Virus record (IMG/VR): IMGVR_UViG_3300009158_000001
Coordinates: 1 to 64,000 of that record
Reading direction: 5' to 3' (one strand)
DNA: 64,000 nucleotides
DNA from: a virus
The translations under genes were made by a program, and so were the position numbers. Shown one piece after another: positions 23,700-31,596 of this stretch; the first letter of the stretch is position 1, and each line of letters starts with the position of its first letter. Below the pieces are notes generated by a model. That model made no database searches, was not told where the DNA came from, and was given only the letters and a program-made list of their open reading frames with translations.

Positions 23700-24239
23700 A
23701 TGGAAGCCGATATTAAATTAGTTGATCTTAGAAAAGAAACATTAGGTACAGTTAGAGAGGCAATTAAGGTTGCTGCTACACTTGGCCCTAATGGCTTCAA
23801 GTTCTTTGTGAATAAAAACTTTATTAAGAATGGTCTTATTATTACAAAGATTGTTCCTGTTACAGGAGACGAGCCACCTAAGACACAAGATATTCTAAAC
23901 TACATGGGTCTTAAGAATCTAAAGAAGACCCTAGAGTTTGCGAAGAAGGTTCTCGTTGAAGATGGCGAAGTGACTGTTGAAGAGAAGTTTGTTCCTGTTA
24001 TTCATGCAACTCAGACCATAGAAGAAAAGGTAGAAGATTCTTTACCTGAAACTCCTGAACAAGTAGTCACTGAAGAGCCAGAAATTGCTCTTGCCGAAGA
24101 GACACCTCTAGTCGAGGAGTTAGAGGCTGCTTTGCCTGCAGATAAATCAGATGAAGTTGAGCAGCCAAAGGAAGAAGTTCCTCTCTGGTACAGTAAGAAG
24201 CGTAAATCAAAGAAGACTTATACTGAGGAGTCTGAATAA
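23700..24239 (+). CDS. Hypothetical acidic protein (179 aa)
   Basis: Starts at ATG 23700 behind AAGGA. Residues 1-95 look like a small folded domain with helices and strands (GFKFFVNKNFIKNGLIITKIVPV). Residues 100-160 are a Glu/Pro-rich acidic stretch, and the end is strongly basic (KKRKSKKTYTEESE). The opposite charges at the end suggest a flexible tail that binds nucleic acid or a partner. No family is recognised. Its stop overlaps the next start as TAATG. Confidence 0.7.
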   Translation: MEADIKLVDLRKETLGTVREAIKVAATLGPNGFKFFVNKNFIKNGLIITKIVPVTGDEPPKTQDILNYMGLKNLKKTLEFAKKVLVEDGEVTVEEKFVPVIHATQTIEEKVEDSLPETPEQVVTEEPEIALAEETPLVEELEAALPADKSDEVEQPKEEVPLWYSKKRKSKKTYTEESE

Positions 24240-24676
24240 TGCCTGGTCTATCTTACAGTAAAAAAGATGGCAAGGAATTACAAACCTACTACTACAGCCC
24301 TGAACTTGGTATTTTTGAGTTTCCATTTGTTTTTGATACTATAGTCGAAGGCGAACCTGTTCCAGGTCCAGGGGACAGAACCCAAGCAACTCTAATCAAT
24401 TGCTCTGCTTTGTCCGCTGGTCGAACAAAGACTATAAGACTTATAGCATATGACCTTACTAACTCAAATGTTATGCTCAATTTATGGTTTGCAGAAACAA
24501 AAGAAGAAATTCAACAGGCAGTTGCCACAGGAAATCCTGCTCAGCTCCCAATGATGCAAGGTGCTATGGATATATCTCTTCCAGTCTCCTCAAGCTGGAT
24601 TGCTGTTGATTATGACAGTTCTTTGACTGGAACAATTTCTACTTCTAGTTTTAATCTGATACTTTTGATAGCTTAA
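24239..24676 (+). CDS. Small protein A of a duplicated pair (NLWFA motif)
   Basis: A 145-residue beta-rich protein. It resembles the next gene product over LNLWFAETKEEIQQAVATG (about 80-98), matched there by YNLWFADSPQALANAVAND, and both end in a hydrophobic strand. No signal peptide or known motif is visible. It is followed 18 bases later by a strong terminator, so the plus-strand early transcript probably ends here. The protein could be a minor structural or host-interaction protein; this is a guess. Confidence 0.7.
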   Translation: MPGLSYSKKDGKELQTYYYSPELGIFEFPFVFDTIVEGEPVPGPGDRTQATLINCSALSAGRTKTIRLIAYDLTNSNVMLNLWFAETKEEIQQAVATGNPAQLPMMQGAMDISLPVSSSWIAVDYDSSLTGTISTSSFNLILLIA

Positions 24677-24694
24677 TTTAAGTATAGCAAAGGA

Positions 24695-24724
24695 AACCCA
24701 ACCATTAATTTGGTTGGGTTTTTT
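24695..24724 (+). terminator. Rho-independent terminator after the first NLWFA gene
   Basis: A perfect ten-base-pair stem (24695-24704 with 24711-24720, AACCCAACCA/TGGTTGGGTT) with loop TTAATT is followed by a run of T (24719-24724). The loop and stem resemble the terminator after the next gene. Confidence 0.92.
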
Positions 24725-24731
24725 ATTATGC

Positions 24732-24759
24732 TTACCACTTAGATTAACTAAGATAGAAT
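24732..24759 (+). promoter_or_regulatory. Candidate promoter for the second NLWFA gene
   Basis: TTACCA (24732-24737) and TAGAAT (24754-24759) are separated by 16 bases and match sigma-70 boxes at four and five of six positions. Because a terminator lies just upstream, the following gene needs its own promoter or readthrough. This is the best candidate but is weak evidence on its own. Confidence 0.35.
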
Positions 24760-24795
24760 AGGATAAGAAAATACTACTACAAAGGAGGTTGAATA

Positions 24796-25224
24796 ATGAA
24801 TTGGGTAAATAAAACAGATAAAAAAATTCAAGCTTTCCACTGGCATCCTCTTGCCGAAATTAGTGACCTTGATTTTATGAATGGCGCTGGAAGTATTGAG
24901 AGTACTAATGCTATTGATTTTCTTGAGCTTTCCGATTCTCGCCGCGCTGGTCGTTCAGCCATAAAATTACACATGAATACGCTGTATAGCGATGGCATGG
25001 ATAGAGTATCTGTTTATAATCTATGGTTTGCTGATTCACCTCAAGCTTTAGCTAATGCTGTTGCAAATGATCCTCCAACAGAAATTATATGCAGCTCTTG
25101 GCCATTTGGACTACCAGTTATAATGACATTTAATATATCTACTCGGTATATGGCTATTAATTATGATCCAAATAAGACAACCCACGATCCAAACTATACA
25201 TCAATTTCAATCTACGCTTACTAA
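24796..25224 (+). CDS. Small protein B of a duplicated pair (NLWFA motif)
   Basis: 142 residues starting at ATG 24796, with an ideal AAAGGAGGT ribosome site (24780-24788), the strongest in the window. It shares the NLWFA(D/E)-(S/T)...QA(L/V)A core and a similar C-terminal beta strand with the gene upstream, and is probably a diverged tandem copy. It is flanked by a terminator upstream and another downstream, so it is a self-contained unit resembling a phage 'moron'. The strong ribosome site suggests high production. Function unknown. Confidence 0.75.
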   Translation: MNWVNKTDKKIQAFHWHPLAEISDLDFMNGAGSIESTNAIDFLELSDSRRAGRSAIKLHMNTLYSDGMDRVSVYNLWFADSPQALANAVANDPPTEIICSSWPFGLPVIMTFNISTRYMAINYDPNKTTHDPNYTSISIYAY

Positions 25225-25241
25225 GTAGATTGAAGCAAAAG

Positions 25242-25273
25242 AAAACCCCAGTCATTAATTTGGCTGGGGTTTT
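25242..25273 (+). terminator. Bidirectional terminator between the convergent gene blocks
   Basis: AAAACCCCAGTCA (25242-25254) pairs with TGGCTGGGGTTTT (25261-25273) around loop TTAATT, a 13-pair stem with one G-T. A T-run follows on the plus strand. The A-run on the other side gives a T-rich tail on the minus strand. It can therefore stop both the plus-strand genes and the minus-strand late operon, which ends at 25289. Confidence 0.9.
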
Positions 25274-25288
25274 TTACTTTTATCTATT

Positions 25289-25489
25289 CTACTTCTTTTC
25301 TAGTTTCTCAACCCTTGCAGTTAGGTCTGCCAGTTTACTATTCGAATCTTTCTGCTCCTGCTCAATTACTGCTTTGAGAGCACCTAGTTGTCTTAGCTTT
25401 GGGATATTCTCAATAATCTTTTGAAGATCATTAATACGTTTCTCAATTGCAGCAAGTCTTTCTAGTACATAATTATTATCTATGGCCAT
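25289..25489 (-). CDS. Small coiled-coil protein at end of lysis cassette (66 aa)
   Basis: Starts at the ATG ending at 25489 behind GGAGGAG, and is the last gene of the minus-strand operon. The whole protein is a charged helix with heptad-like spacing of Leu/Ile/Val (for example LERLAAIEKRINDLQKIIENI and LADLTARVEKLEKK), so it probably forms a coiled-coil oligomer. It lacks a signal peptide or membrane segment. By position next to the holin and endolysin it could regulate lysis, but fibre-associated or chaperone roles are possible. Confidence 0.75.
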   Translation of the reverse strand: MAIDNNYVLERLAAIEKRINDLQKIIENIPKLRQLGALKAVIEQEQKDSNSKLADLTARVEKLEKK

Positions 25490-25789
25490 TTACTCCTCCG
25501 GCTTATCTTGTTTAACTTTAGTATCAGTGCCTTGTGTTCTATCTATAACATTAGCACCCATATATAATCCTACAAGTCCTACAAAAGCTGCAGTAAATAC
25601 ATCATCACTCATTAACTGAGGAATAATGTAAAGACCAGTAGCTTGTCCAATAGGACTCATAAGATATAAGAACGTTAACGTATGCAAGGCCCAGTATACA
25701 AGACCAAGCTTACGACTAATGTAATTGCTTTTGTCCCCAAGAAAAGCTCCACTAAATCTTCTAAAGAGTATAGCAGAGAGATTAAACAT
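25490..25789 (-). CDS. Holin-like membrane protein
   Basis: The 99-residue protein has two likely membrane helices (about 28-48, KLGLVYWALHTLTFLYLMS, and 64-82, VFTAAFVGLVGLYMGANVI) and a charged, polar C-terminus. Its start overlaps the endolysin stop by one base (TAATG). Size, topology and position fit a holin that permeabilises the inner membrane to release the endolysin. Holins share little sequence, so the assignment rests on topology and context. Confidence 0.65.
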   Translation of the reverse strand: MFNLSAILFRRFSGAFLGDKSNYISRKLGLVYWALHTLTFLYLMSPIGQATGLYIIPQLMSDDVFTAAFVGLVGLYMGANVIDRTQGTDTKVKQDKPEE

Positions 25790-26337
25790 TACTTCTTACC
25801 TAAGTAACGTACAAATCCTACAAGCTTAGGCTCATCAAGGCTACGTGAGCGATGATAAACGCCACCACCTTCGCGGCTACCAGCTTCATTCGTATTACCT
25901 TCAATGGTTCCAAACTTAACAGCGCTAAGCATATTACCTTCGCAAATACCGCAGTGACCAACATGAGCTTTAACTCTGCCAACTCGAACTTGATCTACTT
26001 TAGTAGGATCATTACATAGCACAAATAGATCGCCGGGTTCAATCTTATACTTGCCAGACTTTACATCAGCAGGTAAGAAACGAAGAAAGTCTTCACGGCT
26101 TGCATTGCGCGTCCAGAAGCCCATTACGGCCGAGCTTTGCTTGCCAGCAGGGTTAGCACCAGGATAGGCCTGCCCGAAGACCCAAGCCACAAAGGCAGCG
26201 CACCAGGCGGCACCTACAAGCCAAGCACCAACGTACTTCTGAAAGTCCTCTACACGAGGACCTCTATTGCTATTAATAGGAACTTCACGAACACCAACTT
26301 CCTTTAGCGCAATATCTACAAGATTTTGATTTGACAT
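25789..26337 (-). CDS. Endolysin with CHAP-like cysteine amidase/peptidase domain
   Basis: This 182-residue peptidoglycan hydrolase carries the pattern of CHAP/NlpC-type lysins. It has an N-terminal helix (LVDIALKEVGVRE), then GAAWCAAFVAWV with the likely nucleophile C46, PGDLFVL (101-107), AHVGHCGI with the catalytic histidine (H125 or H128), and TIEGNTN (144-150) for the polar third residue. No signal peptide is present, so export should need the adjacent holin-like protein. It is the downstream neighbour of the tail-fibre genes in the same operon. Confidence 0.85.
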   Translation of the reverse strand: MSNQNLVDIALKEVGVREVPINSNRGPRVEDFQKYVGAWLVGAAWCAAFVAWVFGQAYPGANPAGKQSSAVMGFWTRNASREDFLRFLPADVKSGKYKIEPGDLFVLCNDPTKVDQVRVGRVKAHVGHCGICEGNMLSAVKFGTIEGNTNEAGSREGGGVYHRSRSLDEPKLVGFVRYLGKK

Positions 26338-26349
26338 TTTAAGTACCCC

Positions 26350-27921
26350 TTACTTTATTTTGTATACAGTTAATATAACACTTGGTATAGCAGGTCGTTC
26401 CTGACCAACAGTTGTAACTGCATCTGCATGTATTATTTCTATATGTACATCTTCGGTTGCCCAACATAGTTGCACATAGTCTCCTGCTGCAGCAGTAAAC
26501 ATAAGGTTCCAAGCCGCTACTGTCTTAGATGCAGAGGCACTACCTGTCATAGTAATTTTAGTATTAGTATTAGCAACGTTTGCAGCCCCAGTTGTACCAT
26601 TTTTTCTAAGCCAAATATTTACATCTTTATTCCCAGATCCTGAAACTCTATCAAGTTGAGCTGAGAACTGAAGATTATAAACTCCAGGATACTCAAAAGT
26701 AATCTTAGTGGGTTGTGGTGGACTTTGACTATCATTTACAACAGTGATTCCATATCCTTCCTCAAACGTATTAAAACGCATAGGATATGCTGTGTTTGCT
26801 ACAGCCGCCTCTTGATCTAGGTTGTCAGTATAAACACAGTAAACAGGACGAGAAGATACTATTGAACTATTAGCTATGTTGGGCCAAGTAGACACAGCTT
26901 GAACCCAAGAGCCAGGAGAGCTAGGGTTAGTACTTGCAAACACAGTATTTGTTGTATCAAATATATAAGGAGTGTCACCTCCTATTGCTTTATATAGATC
27001 AGTAGAATAGATATATGAGTTTGTAACTCTACAGGCATGGATAGAATCCGAAAGAGATATTAGGTTGTACATATAAGATGTACTTGTAAGATTGCAATTA
27101 TCTATAGATAGATCTATTTCATTATTTCCACCCTGCATAAATAAATATACACTATCTATTTTACAATTAGAGAAATTAACGTACCAAATGTCTCCTACTC
27201 CTTGTTCAAGTGCTTCCAAGTATGCATTGCCTTCGCCCGATCCCCATGTACTTTTAATTGTGCAATTATCAAAAGTATATTTAGTTCCATTTGCTCCAAG
27301 CAAAGTAAACATACAATAGTCATCATCTCCGCTATGGTATTTAGCATAAAAAACACAACTCTTAAAGAAAACAGCAAGACCTTCGTAAGCGGCATTTGAA
27401 CTAGTGCAATTGAAAAACCTAGCACCAAATGTTACATTTGAATCTAAAGCAAGAAACTTGCAGTTCTCAAAAGTATAAGTACTTGTAAGAGTATTACTTC
27501 CAGTAAAGGTAATAATATCTGAATCCCCAACTGACTTAGGAAAGAATATTATATTTTTAACATTAAACTCTCCCAGACTTTCGTCAAAAGTATGTGTTCC
27601 TTGTACAAAGACTCCATAATTTTGAGAAACATCTGTTGGATCGTATGAAACATTATCTAATGTACTAGGTACTTCAGTGCCAACTACAGCTACACCAGGT
27701 TTAAAACTTAAGTTTTCTAAATATAAGCCTGGCTTTACATAAACTACTTGTGCACTATCACTACTACTAGCTAATGTATATGCATCATTAATGGCTGTTT
27801 GTATACTTGTATAGGGCGCTTTTCCTGCTACTCCAACAACAAACTGTGTTGCACTATAACCATAAATAGTAACAATACTATTGCTGTTATGATCTGAAAC
27901 TGTAAATGGTTTAGTGCTCAT
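26350..27921 (-). CDS. Tail fibre/spike with beta-helix and C1q-like tip
   Basis: 523 residues. The N-terminal 350 or so look like a pectate-lyase-type right-handed beta-helix: YTSIQTAINDAYTL and VVYVKPGLYLENLSF are the standard entry, followed by repeats of the form xFxNCxF (YTFENCKF, RFFNCTS, YTFDNCTI). The C-terminal 140 residues (from about 385) are a beta-sandwich resembling C1q/TNF-like trimeric tips (PGVYNLQFSAQLDRV, VNIWLRKNG, GDYVQLCWAT, and final SVILTVYKI). Such proteins bind or cleave host surface glycans. No enzyme active site is evident. It is the last fibre gene before the lysis genes. Confidence 0.8.
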   Translation of the reverse strand: MSTKPFTVSDHNSNSIVTIYGYSATQFVVGVAGKAPYTSIQTAINDAYTLASSSDSAQVVYVKPGLYLENLSFKPGVAVVGTEVPSTLDNVSYDPTDVSQNYGVFVQGTHTFDESLGEFNVKNIIFFPKSVGDSDIITFTGSNTLTSTYTFENCKFLALDSNVTFGARFFNCTSSNAAYEGLAVFFKSCVFYAKYHSGDDDYCMFTLLGANGTKYTFDNCTIKSTWGSGEGNAYLEALEQGVGDIWYVNFSNCKIDSVYLFMQGGNNEIDLSIDNCNLTSTSYMYNLISLSDSIHACRVTNSYIYSTDLYKAIGGDTPYIFDTTNTVFASTNPSSPGSWVQAVSTWPNIANSSIVSSRPVYCVYTDNLDQEAAVANTAYPMRFNTFEEGYGITVVNDSQSPPQPTKITFEYPGVYNLQFSAQLDRVSGSGNKDVNIWLRKNGTTGAANVANTNTKITMTGSASASKTVAAWNLMFTAAAGDYVQLCWATEDVHIEIIHADAVTTVGQERPAIPSVILTVYKIK

Positions 27922-27929
27922 AATTCCTC

Positions 27930-30290
27930 CTAACTGCAGGTGCCAATTTCAGTAACAAATGTAGAAACATGTAAATACCCACCATCTAGATTAGCTATTG
28001 ATAAAATAGTCATTCCGTCTACAACAGTAGTAGACAATGTAAATAATGGGTCATCAGTATATACGGCTCCATATACTATGTGATTAACAGTATCACTAAG
28101 TTTTTTTCTGATTACCAATACTTCACAGCTATGTGTTCTCCAAGAACTTCCATTATCGTATTCTGCTTGAAGAATTACTTTTGCCGTAGATATATATTCA
28201 TTACCTGTCCAGGCTACTCCTGTTTCAGTGTCACCTATTACAAGGCTACCATTTGCCTTGTTGAAGGACTGGGAGTTTTGAGAACCCGGAAAGTTTAATT
28301 TTTTATTATTATCAAAATTCCAAGTATAGTCACCATTTGTAATCTTAATGGCTCCGGCTGTGGCTCCAGTACCAGCTTCAAGTTCTACGTCTCCGCCTAT
28401 ACCGCTGTTTGAATTTGCACCTTTAATCCAGACTTTACCACCGTCACCGGTTGAATTTGCGTAACCTCCTTTAATATTAACATATCCACCAGCTCCAACT
28501 CCTTGGGCACGGCCACCTTCAATATTGATATGTCCTCCAGCTCCACTTCCCTGAGCCCAACCACCTTCAATATTCACATATCCTGCATCTGCAATACCAT
28601 ATGAATAGCCACCTCGAACCTTCGCGTCACCGCCAGGGCCTGCTTCTGTTAGGGGATCTGCAAGATCATCATTACCACAGCCTGCCCAAAGATAAACATC
28701 TCCACCTTCACCTTGTGCGTAACCTTGTTGGCCTTGAATTATAAAACGTTCAGCATTTGGAGTTACACTATTAGGAGTTGGACCAGTAATAATGGTTTCA
28801 CTTCCAGCCGCGCCTAATTGCAAAGTACTTCCTGATAACGTATAACCAGCGTAATACCCAGGCATAGTTTTTGTAGGAAGAGAAATTCTTCCATCATTGT
28901 TGAATGTCCAGTTATATGACGTGGTTGCATTATCAAAAGTATTAATACTAACATGATGATCTTCATTGTAACTATTGTCTTGGTCTCGAACAGTTACATT
29001 TGCTTTTTCTCCGCCAAGAATAAGTATTGCTGCAGCCTCATCAATAGGGCCACCAGCTCTTATATGGATATGGCTAGGCGCTGTAGGATCAATAATTAAA
29101 TATTGCCCTGCATCTCCATATCCAGAGTTAGGGCTTATACTATACAAATCCACATCTGGTACTAATTCAATCGTACCTCTTTCAAGACCATCTCCGCTAC
29201 CAGTACCAGACCCAAGAATCCTTATACCCTCGAAGCTTATATCTCCTGTGTAAGTTGCACTTGTATTTAATGTATTAGCAATGTTTTGAATTGCCAATCC
29301 CCCAGTTAAATAGCTAGGTCTATTTTCTATAGTGCAGTCTACTAGCGTAACAAACATTTCCTTATTTAGAGCTTTGAATATAGGCGTATCAAATCCTTCA
29401 ACATCCCTGTTAATAAAATAACTAGAAATTGCACTGATATTTGTCTGTCCTCCACCTTCACTATTGTCTCTGAATATTTCTCCAAGCCCAGCAATTTTAC
29501 TATCTTCTATTCGAATATCACAATCACTGTTTGTACTATCTATAGTAAATAAAGTTGTAGTGTAGAAATTGCAATCAATTAAAGTTAAATTAGCATCTGT
29601 AATATAAAGACCACTAAGAGCTCCTTCTCCTCCATTAAAAAACATAGAATTTTTAAATATAAAACTATTGCTATGCCTAGACTCTCCTATCCCACTTTCT
29701 AAGATAAACATACTAGGAGTAGCCATAAAGATAGTACAGTCTTCAAGTTCACATTGAAGTCCTCCGAACATTGTTGTAGCAGGGCAATTTATTACTTCAT
29801 AATCACTAGGAGCCCCTACTTCAAACTGAGAAAGTGTACAATTTTTAAACTTAAAAACTGAACCATAAACTTCTTCAACAGGAGAAACATCCAAATTGTG
29901 AAAATAAATTATTGGAGCATCTACATTATTAGATTCAAACCTAATATTCTTTAAAGTAATAATATGGGGATTAATATTATAGGAGACAATATGATTACCT
30001 TTAATAATTGTTTCGGCAGTATCTGGACTATCTGGCATTAAATCTCCGCCACCTTCACCGTAGTTAATAGTTGTAGTAGGAGTACTAAGGCTTACAAGAG
30101 ATACATTGTAAGCAAATGCAAGATCTTCCTCATAGATGCCAGGACCAATAAGCACCATTTGCGGCCCATCCAATTCTGAGGCCGCAGTGATAGCTGCAGT
30201 AATAGTTTGATATGTGCCACGCCCATCTGCTCTAACAATAAAGTCAGAGTACTTAGGACTGAATGAAGATGTACGTAAAATGCTAGACAT
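27930..30290 (-). CDS. Large tail fibre with beta-helix and 16-residue Gly-rich repeats
   Basis: 786 residues. The N-terminus again shows beta-helix entry (GRGTYQTITAAITAASELDG, QMVLIGPGIYEEDLAF) and 'KNCTL/ENCTIF/DCNF' rungs to about residue 330. A Gly-rich region (about 540-650) has at least five 16-residue units of the form GGxVxIxGGxAxGxGx. The C-terminal part contains a fibre-like strand domain (TWNFDNNKKLNFPGS...) and ends in a beta-rich tip. It probably forms a trimeric fibre with the repeats making the shaft. It sits directly between two other fibre genes. Confidence 0.8.
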   Translation of the reverse strand: MSSILRTSSFSPKYSDFIVRADGRGTYQTITAAITAASELDGPQMVLIGPGIYEEDLAFAYNVSLVSLSTPTTTINYGEGGGDLMPDSPDTAETIIKGNHIVSYNINPHIITLKNIRFESNNVDAPIIYFHNLDVSPVEEVYGSVFKFKNCTLSQFEVGAPSDYEVINCPATTMFGGLQCELEDCTIFMATPSMFILESGIGESRHSNSFIFKNSMFFNGGEGALSGLYITDANLTLIDCNFYTTTLFTIDSTNSDCDIRIEDSKIAGLGEIFRDNSEGGGQTNISAISSYFINRDVEGFDTPIFKALNKEMFVTLVDCTIENRPSYLTGGLAIQNIANTLNTSATYTGDISFEGIRILGSGTGSGDGLERGTIELVPDVDLYSISPNSGYGDAGQYLIIDPTAPSHIHIRAGGPIDEAAAILILGGEKANVTVRDQDNSYNEDHHVSINTFDNATTSYNWTFNNDGRISLPTKTMPGYYAGYTLSGSTLQLGAAGSETIITGPTPNSVTPNAERFIIQGQQGYAQGEGGDVYLWAGCGNDDLADPLTEAGPGGDAKVRGGYSYGIADAGYVNIEGGWAQGSGAGGHINIEGGRAQGVGAGGYVNIKGGYANSTGDGGKVWIKGANSNSGIGGDVELEAGTGATAGAIKITNGDYTWNFDNNKKLNFPGSQNSQSFNKANGSLVIGDTETGVAWTGNEYISTAKVILQAEYDNGSSWRTHSCEVLVIRKKLSDTVNHIVYGAVYTDDPLFTLSTTVVDGMTILSIANLDGGYLHVSTFVTEIGTCS
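28350..28640 (-). repeat. Tandem 16-residue Gly-rich repeats in tail fibre
   Basis: Inside the 786-residue fibre, units such as AGYVNIEGGWAQGSGA, GGHINIEGGRAQGVGA, GGYVNIKGGYANSTGD and GGKVWIKGANSNSGIG follow one another with an exact 16-residue period. Alternating beta strand and glycine turns suggest a solenoid or polyglycine-packed shaft. The protein repeats are clear; the DNA repeats have diverged. Confidence 0.8.
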
Positions 30291-30293
30291 TAT

Positions 30294-31595
30294 TTATCTC
30301 CCGTAAAGAATAAGCCAGGAATCTTGGCTATCAATCCATTTAAACCCAACTGTTCCATAATCTGTATTAATTACAACTGGCAAGCCACCCCCGACCCCAA
30401 TAATCTGATGGCCTGTTGCAGGGTAAATATTTATGTTATTGCTACTTGCAGTTCCACTTATATCTGCGACAATAACTTCAACTGATATTGCTGAGGTTGC
30501 TGTTGACGGTAATGTATATATAACAGGACCGTCAGCATCAAGAAGAACAGTTAGCTTATTCTTTCCAAGAATATCTACAATAGTATCTTCATCAATGTCA
30601 TCTGGAGCTAAAGTATATGGACCAGACCCTGTTAGAGAAAGTTCAATAATACGCTCTGCATAGCCAGAGCCCCCGCTTCCGCCTGTTCCGATTGGAACGT
30701 CATCCCCATCACTTTTAACAACATGCAACGTGTCATCAAAACCAGAATAATATATTTTAACTTGGTTTGCTGAAGGTAAAGATCCAGGATAAGCTGACAA
30801 TACAGGCATACAATAAGAACTGTTAAAGATAATTTTATCTGCTGTAAAGTTTATATCTTCACTGGCTGTCTCAACTGCAAATCCATCTGTATCGTATACA
30901 AATAAGCCCCCACTAGGACCACCAAGTAATTCAAAATTACTACTTAGTACTTTGAATGTATCGTCGCCTACTAGAATACCAGTACCATCACCATTAAGTA
31001 AAGCTGGATATGTTACTGAGTTATAACCATATCCTGTAAGCTTCCAAGTTGACAAAGAAAACTCATCGTTCTCAACTGTGACAATTGTCCCATTATCTGC
31101 TCCAGCACCTGCTGCACTTAAGAATGCCTCAAGGCTTGATGTTAGACTAAGTAATGGATTAAGATTTACACTGACTTGTGTGTCAACATAATTTTTCATA
31201 TTCAAGAATGATTCATAGATTGTGGCTGGGCGTTTTTCTCCATTAAATGTAAGCCCGTCTTCTGTGACATTTTCTATGATAAATAAAGTATCTTTATTGA
31301 GAAAACTTACTGTAGAGTTTAAGTTTGAAGCGTAAGTGTAAATACTTGTTCCATCTAAACCCATTGCGGAATCTTTAATCCCAGTAAGATTACCTATTGC
31401 AGTATTTGTGCTCCAACCCCACCTAGACACAAGATCTGTTTCCGAGACAGGACGCAGATCCCCATAATTAAAAACCTCAGCTAGAAAATTAATACCTTGA
31501 GCAAGTTCAGAGTATGATTGCACAAGGCTTCTAGTTAAGGTATTTGGATTAGTAGAAACCCCAGCTACTAAACTTGGTGCTCTTGTAATGGGCAT
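30294..31595 (-). CDS. Tail fibre/baseplate attachment protein (433 aa)
   Basis: The 433-residue protein has a helical N-terminus with YSELAQGINFLAEVFN (about 28-43), a motif typical of the collar-side end of phage fibre proteins. A beta-rich, Ser/Thr/Gly-rich body follows, with a Gly/Ser linker (about 305-313). The C-terminal domain is a jelly-roll-like unit ending SWLILYGR that resembles phage fibre tips (VVINTDYGTVGFKWIDSQDSW). It shares operon position with the two beta-helix fibres. It may be the proximal fibre that anchors them, or an independent receptor-binding protein. Confidence 0.7.
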   Translation of the reverse strand: MPITRAPSLVAGVSTNPNTLTRSLVQSYSELAQGINFLAEVFNYGDLRPVSETDLVSRWGWSTNTAIGNLTGIKDSAMGLDGTSIYTYASNLNSTVSFLNKDTLFIIENVTEDGLTFNGEKRPATIYESFLNMKNYVDTQVSVNLNPLLSLTSSLEAFLSAAGAGADNGTIVTVENDEFSLSTWKLTGYGYNSVTYPALLNGDGTGILVGDDTFKVLSSNFELLGGPSGGLFVYDTDGFAVETASEDINFTADKIIFNSSYCMPVLSAYPGSLPSANQVKIYYSGFDDTLHVVKSDGDDVPIGTGGSGGSGYAERIIELSLTGSGPYTLAPDDIDEDTIVDILGKNKLTVLLDADGPVIYTLPSTATSAISVEVIVADISGTASSNNINIYPATGHQIIGVGGGLPVVINTDYGTVGFKWIDSQDSWLILYGR

Positions 31596-31596
31596 A

